Shown: positions 23,559 through 29,409 of the stretch, one piece after another
Layout of the letters: every line of letters begins with the position of its first letter
Numbering within the stretch: the first letter of the stretch is position 1
Made by a program: the position numbers and the translations under genes
Assembly: GCA_003516705.1 (NCBI GenBank)
Contig: DPCJ01000200.1
Location: forward strand, 1-29,409
DNA length: 29,409 nt
Direction of reading: 5' to 3'
DNA from: Prolixibacteraceae bacterium
GTDB taxonomy: Bacteria; Bacteroidota; Bacteroidia; Bacteroidales; Prolixibacteraceae
Notes under the pieces: model-generated
Seen by the model: only the letters and a program-made list of their open reading frames with translations
Told to the model about the DNA's origin: nothing
Databases searched by the model: none

Positions 23559-23638
23559 GTATTCTTGTATTCTGAATTATATATTGTCTGAAATTCCAAT
23601 ATTCTAAAATTCTAATATTCTGAAATTCTAAGATATGG
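23559..23638 (+). repeat. Five 16-nt repeat units running into the phosphoribosyltransferase start codon
   Basis: Units begin at 23559, 23575, 23591, 23607 and 23623. The clearest is AAATTCTAATATTCTG (23607-23622). The copy at 23591 differs only slightly, and the last copy, AAATTCTAAGATATGG, contains the ATG at 23635. The whole leader of the next gene is made of this array. Confidence 0.75.
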
Positions 23639-24033
23639 TTCCGTTATCGTTTAAAGAAATTGCCGGACGGCTGAAACAGTTGCAACTTCCTGAGATTGAT
23701 GTGGTTATTGGTATTGGCTCGGGAGGAATTCCGCCGGCAACTTTTGTGGCGTTTCATCTAAATGCCGAATTAATGGTAATGTCGCTGAACTACCGCGACG
23801 AGAAAAACAATCCACGTTTTGATGAGCCAAAAGTTTTATACCAGCCCGAATGGCAACTCGAAGGTAAACGCATTCTACTGGTTGACGATGTTTCAGTATC
23901 GGGTAAAACAATGGAAACGGCACGCGCACAACTTGCCGGGTTCGATGTAAAAACCCTTGCCATGAAAGGGAAAGCTGATTTTGTACTTTTCCCCGAAATA
24001 AAAGATTGTGTAAAATGGCCCTGGAAAGAGTGA
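23635..24033 (+). CDS. Small phosphoribosyltransferase
   Basis: A 132-residue type I PRTase core. The PRPP-binding loop ILLVDDVSVSGKTMETA (about 80-96, D84/D85) and the early GIGSGGIPPA pyrophosphate loop are present. It resembles xanthine-guanine or hypoxanthine PRTase-like proteins but lacks enough flexible-hood sequence to name a base; a few members are regulators or act on non-standard nucleobases. It has its own repeat-rich leader. The ATG at 23635 is the first in frame. Confidence 0.85.
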   Translation: MVPLSFKEIAGRLKQLQLPEIDVVIGIGSGGIPPATFVAFHLNAELMVMSLNYRDEKNNPRFDEPKVLYQPEWQLEGKRILLVDDVSVSGKTMETARAQLAGFDVKTLAMKGKADFVLFPEIKDCVKWPWKE

Positions 24034-24079
24034 AGAAAGAAGAGAATGCACGAAAGATAAACCAACTAAATAAATTTAT

Positions 24080-25210
24080 ATGAGAACTTTTCTGTTTTTA
24101 ATTGCAACTGTTTTTTTTAGTTTTTCTGCTCTTTGCCAAAAATCCACAACTTTCAAACCTGGCGAAATCTGGCCCGATAATAAAGGTGTTCATATCAATG
24201 CTCACGGAGGTGGAATTTTGTTTCATAACGGAAAATATTTCTGGTTTGGCGAACACAAAGTGGAAGGCAAAAAAGGAAATCAGGCCTGGGTTGGCGTTCA
24301 TTGTTATTCGTCGGGAAACCTTACCGACTGGACTGATGAGGGAATCGCGTTTTCTGTGAGTAACGACCCTGAAAGTGAGATAACTGCTGGTTGTGTTATT
24401 GAGCGTCCGAAAGTGATTTACAATAAGAAAACCGGAAAATTTGTAATGTGGTTTCACCTTGAGTTAAAAGGGCAGGGGTATAAAGCTGCAAAAACAGGCG
24501 TTGCTGTAGCCGATAATCCAACAGGACCATACAATTTTTTAAAAGCAGTGAATCCAAATGCTGGCGTGTGGCCGGTAAATTACAACGGTGAACTGATTTC
24601 AAAAAAGTTCCCCGAAAATTTGAAAGATTGGTCGGATGAATGGATTCAGGCAGTAAAAGACGGCTTGTTTGTGCACCGAGATTTTGAAAAAGGACAAATG
24701 GCCCGCGACATGTCGCTTTATATTGATGATGATGGGAAAGCATACCACATTCATGCATCGGAAGAAAACCTGACGCTTCACATTGCCGAACTGACCGATG
24801 ATTACACTGGCTTCACCGGGAAATATATTCGGGTGTTACCAACCGGTCACAATGAAGCGCCTGCGTTGTTCAAATACAACAACAAGTATTTCATGATAAC
24901 ATCGGGTTGTACAGGCTGGGCACCAAATGCAGCGCGTTTGCTGGTTTCCGGTTCGGTGATGGGCAACTGGGAGTACATCGAAAATCCTTGTGTTGGCACA
25001 GATAAAGAACTGACTTTCCACGCTCAAAGTACTTATATTTTGCCTGTTGAAGGGAAAAAGAATGCTTTCATTTTTATGGCTGATCGCTGGAATCCGGAGA
25101 ATGCAATTGACGGTCGTTACATCTGGTTACCTGTTCAGTTTAACGAAATGGGAAATCCCTATCTCGAATGGATAGATGAATGGAAACTTTCAATTTTTGA
25201 TAAAAAATAA
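24080..25210 (+). CDS. Secreted glycoside hydrolase family 43, exo-beta-1,3-galactanase-like (GH43_24 type)
   Basis: A 376-residue protein with a Sec signal peptide (about residues 1-19) followed by a five-bladed beta-propeller domain. The segment GCVIERPKVIYNKKTGKFVMWFH places a conserved Glu at E108; NEAPALFKY places the probable general acid at E259; FHAQSTYILPV places a Gln at Q316. This Glu/Glu/Gln arrangement fits the galactan-1,3-beta-galactosidase subfamily, in which a glutamine stands in for the usual catalytic Asp. Such enzymes release galactose, with its side chains, from arabinogalactan backbones. No SusC/SusD pair is nearby, so it is not part of a full utilisation locus. Subfamily call is from motif memory. 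Confidence 0.82.
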   Translation: MRTFLFLIATVFFSFSALCQKSTTFKPGEIWPDNKGVHINAHGGGILFHNGKYFWFGEHKVEGKKGNQAWVGVHCYSSGNLTDWTDEGIAFSVSNDPESEITAGCVIERPKVIYNKKTGKFVMWFHLELKGQGYKAAKTGVAVADNPTGPYNFLKAVNPNAGVWPVNYNGELISKKFPENLKDWSDEWIQAVKDGLFVHRDFEKGQMARDMSLYIDDDGKAYHIHASEENLTLHIAELTDDYTGFTGKYIRVLPTGHNEAPALFKYNNKYFMITSGCTGWAPNAARLLVSGSVMGNWEYIENPCVGTDKELTFHAQSTYILPVEGKKNAFIFMADRWNPENAIDGRYIWLPVQFNEMGNPYLEWIDEWKLSIFDKK

Positions 25211-25227
25211 TACAAATTGATATTGTA

Positions 25228-25788
25228 ATGAAAAACAGATTTCTGCTTTTGTTAACCGTTGTTTTTTTGCTGTTTTCATGTAAAAAAAGTATTCAACCCG
25301 AAGTTTATATTGAACACATCGAAAAAGGGAACAGTGTTTCATCGGTGGCGCAGGCAGCTTTACTTACAAAAGTTGCTGCGGCAATAGAGACAGGAGGTCC
25401 GGCATACGCTGTTGAGTTTTGCAGTTTGAAAGCTTCGGGCATCACTGACAGCCTGAACAGCGTTTTCAATTGCACAATTTCAAGGGTTTCTGCCAAAAAC
25501 AGGAATATGGAAAATTCACTTGCATCAGCCACCGATAAACAACTTTGGGCGATTTTTGAAAATGGGACTGTTGCTGATACTGTTATTCAGCAAGGGAAAA
25601 ATCTCGTGTATTACAAACCCATCAGAACCGCCATGCCAGCCTGCTTAAAATGTCATGGCGCTCCGGGAACCGAAATTGATTCAATAACTGTTCAAAAATT
25701 ACAAACCTTGTATCCAAACGATTTGGCTATTGGTTACAAGTTGAATGATTTCAGGGGGTTGTGGAAAATTGAGTTTTCAGCGCCCTGA
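25228..25788 (+). CDS. DUF3365 (Tll0287-like) haem-binding lipoprotein
   Basis: A 186-residue protein with a lipoprotein signal (lipobox LFSC, lipidated C18). The DUF3365 sensor-like domain contains a c-type haem attachment site, C139-L-K-C142-H143, after YYKPIRTAMP. Such proteins are periplasmic and thought to sense redox state or small ligands. It begins 17 nt after the GH43 gene and may be co-transcribed, though a shared function is not evident. Cytochrome maturation genes are not in this window. Confidence 0.85.
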   Translation: MKNRFLLLLTVVFLLFSCKKSIQPEVYIEHIEKGNSVSSVAQAALLTKVAAAIETGGPAYAVEFCSLKASGITDSLNSVFNCTISRVSAKNRNMENSLASATDKQLWAIFENGTVADTVIQQGKNLVYYKPIRTAMPACLKCHGAPGTEIDSITVQKLQTLYPNDLAIGYKLNDFRGLWKIEFSAP

Positions 25789-25947
25789 TTTTTCCTGTTT
25801 ATAACCTGAATTTTATTGATTTCGCCTGTTTTGTTGGTTATGCACCGTGCGGTGTTGATAAAATAGAATGGGAGCCTGATTATTGAAAACATTCATTTTC
25901 TAATATTGAGCACCCTTATTTTTTATCTTCATTAAATTATGCGAATC

Positions 25948-25975
25948 AGGGGTGGCTTTCGGCTACCCTTTTTTC
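25948..25975 (+). terminator. Rho-independent terminator downstream of the DUF3365 gene
   Basis: GGGGTGGC pairs with GCTACCC (one G-U) around a TTTCG loop, followed by six T. It lies about 160 nt past the stop codon. The rest of the 25789-26048 gap is AT-rich with a small CACCG/CGGTG palindrome near 25843 and no open frame worth calling. Confidence 0.6.
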
Positions 25976-26087
25976 TTTGCCGAAATCCATTTCCTGTCGT
26001 TTTACTTTTATTAAAAATTAAGATGAGTTTAAAAAACACATTTGCGGAATGTGGATTTGTTGTAATTTTATGCAAAAACCAATAACT

Positions 26088-26570
26088 ATGATAACACAGG
26101 AAAAACAGTTTGAATGTTGCCCTCCATTTAATCCTGAACCGTGGAATGACAAAAGTTTTAGCTGGCAAAACAAGCAATTTGTAAAAGGAAAAGTGAAAAC
26201 ATTTTTCTACATGCCTTTCGGATTTGGTAAGGAAATGCAGCGACTTGACAAAAAAGTGACAGAAGCAGGCGCTGAAATTCCTGATTATCTTTGTCTTTCC
26301 GATCATACTTCGAAATGGAACATGGATTTGTACCTGGCTGTTGATAAACCTTTACCAGGTGAAAAAAATCTGCAAATGAGCGGGAATTTTTACAGCCGTG
26401 TGTACGAAGGATCGTTCAGTGACACCGGAAAATGGCGAAAAGATTTTGTTGAAAATGCAAAGCAGAAGGGTCTGAAAACAGGTAAAACTTACATGTGGTA
26501 CACCACCTGCCCAAAATGTGCAAAAAAGTACGGCAAAAATTACACGGTAATTTTAGCTGAAGTAATTTAA
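26088..26570 (+). CDS. Conserved cytoplasmic protein with C-terminal CxxC, function unknown
   Basis: About 160 residues with no signal peptide. Visible features are an N-terminal CCPPFNPEPW, the central DYLCLSDHTSKWNMDLYLAVD, and the end YTTCPKCAKKYGKNYTVILAEV, where a CxxC could bind a metal or form a disulfide. I recall similar proteins in Bacteroidota and other anaerobes without a firm function. Three in-frame ATGs occur at 26049, 26070 and 26088. A -7-like CACATTTG at 26037-26044 would place transcription start near 26051, arguing against the first, so I use 26088 with reservation. Confidence 0.7.
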   Translation: MITQEKQFECCPPFNPEPWNDKSFSWQNKQFVKGKVKTFFYMPFGFGKEMQRLDKKVTEAGAEIPDYLCLSDHTSKWNMDLYLAVDKPLPGEKNLQMSGNFYSRVYEGSFSDTGKWRKDFVENAKQKGLKTGKTYMWYTTCPKCAKKYGKNYTVILAEVI

Positions 26571-26593
26571 CTGATTCGACATTTTTGTGACTG

Positions 26594-26632
26594 GAACCGT
26601 TCTTAAACTGGAAGAATGGTTCTTTTTATTTT
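26594..26632 (+). terminator. Rho-independent terminator after the CxxC protein gene
   Basis: GAACCGTTCTT (26594-26604) pairs with AAGAATGGTTC (26612-26622) over 11 bp with one G-U, followed by a T-rich tract. Another inverted repeat, TAACCTG/CAGGTTA (26683-26689 with 26714-26720), lies further on toward the convergent gene. Confidence 0.8.
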
Positions 26633-26731
26633 CGGTAAAAAACTTTGGGGCCCCCCTCTGCTTTTTTAAACATGTGCAAACCTAACCTGGAACCGTTGTG
26701 AAAAGCCTGAAGTCAGGTTATAAAAAGAATT

Positions 26732-26992
26732 TCAACATTGATTCCGGGCACACGGACTGTTGGTAATAAAGAATCCGAAAAATCCACCCATTGCCATGCT
26801 TTTTATGATTTCACCTGCGGTAATTTCTGCTAATTTTTTTTCCTGAGTTACAACAAATACTATAACCCCGGCAACTGCTCCGATGGCAATGTAAATCATT
26901 GTTTTTCTTCCTTGTGGAGTCCGTATATTTCGTTTCACCCAGTTTCCTTCAGGTTTAATTTCAAGTTTTTTAAATTCCATATCAATTCTCAT
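26732..26992 (-). CDS. Small Bacteroidota membrane protein ending NSPCARNQC
   Basis: An 86-residue protein. The cytoplasmic start FKKLEIKPEGNWVKRNIRTPQGRKT is followed by a transmembrane helix (about 32-48, MIYIAIGAVAGVIVFVV) and a second hydrophobic stretch GGFFGFFITNSPCARNQC. The strongly conserved NSPCxxNxC ending, with two cysteines close together, suggests metal binding, but nothing is known to me of its role. The ATG at 26980 (MEFKK) is an equally good start, since the promoter -7 element at 27004-27011 leaves a very short leader for 26992. Confidence 0.75.
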   Translation of the reverse strand: MRIDMEFKKLEIKPEGNWVKRNIRTPQGRKTMIYIAIGAVAGVIVFVVTQEKKLAEITAGEIIKSMAMGGFFGFFITNSPCARNQC

Positions 26993-27003
26993 TTTAACGT
27001 ATG

Positions 27004-27027
27004 CAAAAATATAAATATATCGATATA
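27004..27027 (-). promoter_or_regulatory. Promoter -7 element and 12-bp palindrome upstream of the NSPCARNQC gene
   Basis: On the minus strand TATTTTTG (27011 to 27004) matches TAnnTTTG. Immediately upstream, TATATCGATATA (27016-27027) is a perfect 12-bp palindrome lying in the promoter spacer, a position suited to a repressor. The rest of the gap to 27267 is AT-rich and holds no gene I can support. Confidence 0.5.
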
Positions 27028-27203
27028 AATAAACTTGATTTCAGAATTAAAATGAACACCGCTATCAATTGCAAAAAGCAACAGGAAAAAGGGAGAGAAT
27101 AAATTTGGATAAAGCTGAAATAAAAAAATCATTCACTTCCAACGCATCAAATAGGTTGAAAATTCTGTTACTGCTTGGTTGAAAAAAATCAGTTCAACTT
27201 TAA

Positions 27204-27213
27204 TATCTTTTTG
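27204..27213 (+). promoter_or_regulatory. Weak promoter-like element upstream of the secreted unknown protein
   Basis: TATCTTTTTG resembles TAnnTTTG with two extra T; TTG at 27179-27181 could act as -33 with a long 22-nt spacer. It is 55 nt before the ATG at 27268. Confidence 0.3.
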
Positions 27214-27267
27214 TAACTTACATGAAAATTCAGATATTAAGGGTTATAACTATTAAACCATTATTTT

Positions 27268-28053
27268 ATGAAAACATGTAAAATTAAATTTCTCAGCTTG
27301 TTTATTGCGATGCTGTTAATCATTGAGGTAAATGCACAGAACATTGTAGTAAGCGAAAATCTGAATGTTAATTCTGGACCTTTAAAAGTAAAGATGGGTG
27401 CACAGGGTTTTGGAAAAATTGGCAAATGGAAATTTGGCGAATATTCAGTAGTGTCAAGTAAAGCCGGATGGACAAAGACCACATCTAAATCGAACCTCTT
27501 TAATACAAAAACGGAAAGTAAAACAACACAGAAATTTTCATTCATAATATGTAATAAGGAATCTGATTCCGCATTTGTAAATGCCGCGAAAAATGTTGAA
27601 ATAGAAGAAGTTCAGGGATTTGAACTATTTCCAAATTTTTATCTTGGTGAAAACGAAGTAAAACTTAGTGCGAATAATTTCACAGCTTCAATCATCATAA
27701 ACGGCGATACTACCGATACATGGATTTTGCTAATGAATTCGGAGTGGGGAAGTGAATCTGAAAACACTGGCGAAGCTATTTTGACCAATGGTATCACAAA
27801 GTATTTGATATTCTCAGCAAGTTCAAATTCAAACGGTACAGATAAAAGAAATATTCCGGCAAAAGGTTACGAATTCAGAGAAAAAGAATATGCTGTTTTA
27901 GCCTTACAATATTATGGCGGCGGTGCATTGGGCTACAATAAAAATTTGGTTTGGATTGACAATAACCAAAATCAGAAAGCGAAACTTATTCTGGCTGCTG
28001 CTGCTACTGCCATTTTACAACTAAAAACTGATGAAGTTGATGTTTTTGAATAA
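27268..28053 (+). CDS. Secreted protein of unknown function
   Basis: A 261-residue protein with a clear Sec signal peptide (about residues 1-23, ending VNAQ). The mature protein is rich in Ser, Thr, Asn and Lys and in short beta-strand patterns, and resembles an extracellular or periplasmic beta-sandwich. It contains GPLKVKMGAQGFGKIGKWKFGEY near the N-terminus, and a small hydrophobic AKLILAAAATAILQL close to the end. I do not recognise a family. Its base composition is more AT-rich than the housekeeping genes, and it is surrounded by gene-poor DNA. Confidence 0.75.
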   Translation: MKTCKIKFLSLFIAMLLIIEVNAQNIVVSENLNVNSGPLKVKMGAQGFGKIGKWKFGEYSVVSSKAGWTKTTSKSNLFNTKTESKTTQKFSFIICNKESDSAFVNAAKNVEIEEVQGFELFPNFYLGENEVKLSANNFTASIIINGDTTDTWILLMNSEWGSESENTGEAILTNGITKYLIFSASSNSNGTDKRNIPAKGYEFREKEYAVLALQYYGGGALGYNKNLVWIDNNQNQKAKLILAAAATAILQLKTDEVDVFE

Positions 28054-28492
28054 GTTATGGAGTTGTCATTAAAATGGCAATTTATCTTAACTTTTGATTG
28101 TCAGACAATATAAAAGGACGACACTTTGGCCGCCGTCATTATGAAAGTTTTAATAACAGGAGTCAATTTACTGACTCATAATATAAATATCTCGATTATT
28201 AGAAAATACATAGAAAATCATTACCTGATCTTCAGAACGATCATGGACAAATCCGGTTTAAACTATTTGTTTAGCTCATTGAATTATATGCCAACAAAAT
28301 CGATTAAATCCATCAATAGACTAATTGTATTGGGGCTATTTTACTTCTTTAGTAGGTGGTGATTGTCGGAGTTGTTAATTTAAATTTTTTGTGTATTTCT
28401 CAACTGATTGTACAAAAGGTTATTTTGACCTAATAATAAGGTTTAAAAATAAACGAATTTAGCTGAACTGTTTGCAACTTGTTTGGCTGCTC
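28054..28492. other. Gene-poor AT-rich stretch before the tRNA terminator
   Basis: A weak hairpin TTGTCAT/ATGGCAA follows the upstream gene near 28063-28080. One open frame (28126-28362, plus, TTG start, 78 codons) encodes a hydrophobic, Ile/Asn-rich peptide without recognisable motifs and is probably chance. I see nothing else functional. Confidence 0.5.
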
Positions 28493-28528
28493 AAAAAAAA
28501 TCACTTACAAGATACTTTGTAAGTGATT
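28493..28528 (-). terminator. Rho-independent terminator of tRNA-Gln
   Basis: AATCACTTACAA (28499-28510) pairs perfectly with TTGTAAGTGATT (28517-28528) around a six-base loop. Read on the minus strand the stem is followed by a run of T, and it lies 10 nt past the tRNA. Confidence 0.9.
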
Positions 28529-28538
28529 GATTATTTTG

Positions 28539-28611
28539 TTGTCCTGTCAGGTTTCGAACCTGAACTCTTCTGATCCAGAGTCAGACGTGTTGCCAATTAC
28601 ACCACAGGACA
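28539..28611 (-). tRNA. tRNA-Gln (anticodon CUG)
   Basis: On the minus strand the acceptor stem TGTCCTG pairs with CAGGACA. The D arm is GTG-TAATTGGCAA-CAC. The anticodon stem TCTGA/TCAGA encloses the loop CTCTGGA with anticodon CTG, reading CAG codons. The T arm TCAGG-TTCGAAA-CCTGA is canonical. The discriminator is A at 28539, and the 3' CCA is not encoded. The UUG-reading isoacceptor is not in the window. Confidence 0.95.
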
Positions 28612-28629
28612 GTCTGAAATTTTGTGCTG

Positions 28630-28658
28630 CAAAAATAGTAATTTGTTGTAAACCCAAA
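28630..28658 (-). promoter_or_regulatory. Promoter of tRNA-Gln
   Basis: On the minus strand TTTG (28658 to 28655), a 17-nt spacer and TATTTTTG (28637 to 28630) follow the Bacteroidota pattern and lie 18 nt upstream of the mature tRNA. Confidence 0.6.
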
Positions 28659-28802
28659 TTATCTTTTCTAAAAATCTTGCAAATCATTGAAATTTCGGTT
28701 TAAATCGCTCATTTGGCGAAAACTTCAGTGACTGACATTCGATTTTTAAACTATTGCATTATTTTTATCACCGGAAAATAATTTTAACCAAAAAGATAAA
28801 CT

Positions 28803-29409
28803 ATGAATGATTTTCAAAAAAGAAGAGATTTCCTGAAAATTTCAGCAGCCGGAGCACTGGGTGTGATTGCCCTTGGCCCGATGGGTTGCAAACCCGGAGC
28901 AAAACCTGCTATCCAGCCGGTTGACCGCAAGAGTTTTGGCGTTGGTCTTCAATTGTACACCATTCGCGATGCAATGACTGCCGATGTTCCCGGAACTTTG
29001 AAAAAACTTTCGGATTTGGGATACAAAAACCTTGAACTTGCCAACTATGCCGATGGTAAATTTTATGGTTATGTACCTGCCGAATTCAAAAAAATGGTGA
29101 ACGACCTTGGAATGGACATTGTAAGCAGCCACACAAGTGTTGAAGCCGCAGGAATTACAATGGAAAGTGCCAGAAAAATGGCCGACGACCATGCACTTCT
29201 CGGTGTGAAATATTGTGTACAACCCTGGGTTGAAGAAGTGGACCGGAATATAGAATCATACAAAAAAATGATTGCCGACTGGAACCAGGTGGGTGCAGTG
29301 ATGAAAGAAGTGGGTATTCAGTTTGGCTATCACAACCACAATTTCGAATTTGCCAATATCGACGGTGTAGTTCCGTATTACGACATTTTTATGCCCGAAA
29401 TGGATGCAA
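28803..29409 (+). CDS. Tat-exported sugar phosphate isomerase/epimerase-like TIM-barrel protein, 3'-truncated by window edge
   Basis: The first 202 codons are present. The N-terminus MNDFQKRRDFLKISAAGALGVIALGPMGC combines a twin-arginine motif (RRDFLK) with a lipobox-like PMGC. The protein is therefore probably exported folded and lipid-anchored. The mature part is an AP-endonuclease-2/xylose-isomerase-like TIM barrel: FGVGLQLYTIRDAM, LGYKNLELANY, VSSHTS and FGYHNHNFEF, the last carrying likely metal-binding His residues. Such Bacteroidota proteins act on sugars or inositol-like polyols in the periplasm. The gene runs off the window end, so length and C-terminal residues are unseen. Confidence 0.85.
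   Translation, partial: MNDFQKRRDFLKISAAGALGVIALGPMGCKPGAKPAIQPVDRKSFGVGLQLYTIRDAMTADVPGTLKKLSDLGYKNLELANYADGKFYGYVPAEFKKMVNDLGMDIVSSHTSVEAAGITMESARKMADDHALLGVKYCVQPWVEEVDRNIESYKKMIADWNQVGAVMKEVGIQFGYHNHNFEFANIDGVVPYYDIFMPEMDA

Noticed and set aside
26647..26656. GGGGCCCCCC as a regulatory palindrome
   Set aside because: A single short GC run with no partner site or conserved spacing to a promoter.
28126..28362. 78-codon hydrophobic open frame with TTG start
   Set aside because: No motif, no ribosome-binding or promoter signal, in AT-rich DNA where chance frames are common.
28539..28611. tRNA-associated integrative element
   Set aside because: No integrase, no repeated tRNA 3' end and no cargo genes are visible in the window.

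Overview
The window is a chromosomal segment of a Bacteroidota bacterium, most likely a Marinilabiliales/Prolixibacteraceae-type marine or sediment organism. The evidence is the -7 promoter element TAnnTTTG upstream of several genes, lineage-restricted families (DUF4783, a rhomboid with a DUF6576-like tail, a small membrane protein ending NSPCARNQC), use of DapL for diaminopimelate synthesis, and AT-rich intergenic DNA. The genus is inference. I see no insertion sequence, prophage, CRISPR array or rRNA.

Layout, left to right. 1-3.2 kb: an aspartate-type aminotransferase, a HicB antitoxin next to a decayed HicA toxin, a bidirectional terminator, and LL-diaminopimelate aminotransferase (dapL, minus). 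3.4-5.1 kb: a DapF-family protein divergent from dapL, whose two catalytic cysteine positions are both serine, then a secreted NodB-type deacetylase. 5.2-9.8 kb: the ribosome-assembly GTPases Era and Der, then an MBOAT/SGNH pair likely to O-acylate a cell-surface polymer. 9.9-12.2 kb (minus): an overlapping ECF sigma / putative anti-sigma / secreted tyrosine-ladder repeat protein operon. 12.3-13.8 kb: an overlapping ABM-domain protein and iron alcohol dehydrogenase. 13.9-17.8 kb: a small tail-anchored protein, MutL and two rhomboid proteases. 17.8-19.3 kb (minus): a YihY-family membrane protein and a DUF4783 protein. 19.4-25.8 kb: RlmH, a 1228-residue NtrY-like multi-pass histidine kinase, a phosphoribosyltransferase, a GH43 exo-galactanase-like enzyme and a haem-binding DUF3365 lipoprotein. 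26-28.4 kb: lineage-specific genes of unknown function separated by AT-rich gaps. 28.5 kb to the end: tRNA-Gln(CUG) on the minus strand with its own terminator and promoter, and the start of a Tat-exported TIM-barrel isomerase/epimerase cut by the window edge.

Most of the content is housekeeping. The points most worth following are: (i) the Ser/Ser DapF homologue facing dapL across an intergenic region with two spaced direct repeats; (ii) short-period tandem repeats (8, 14 or 16 nt) in the leaders just before unrelated start codons, some sharing sequence between loci; (iii) the sigma/anti-sigma/tyrosine-ladder operon; and (iv) a hicA pseudogene whose two lesions can be reconstructed base by base.
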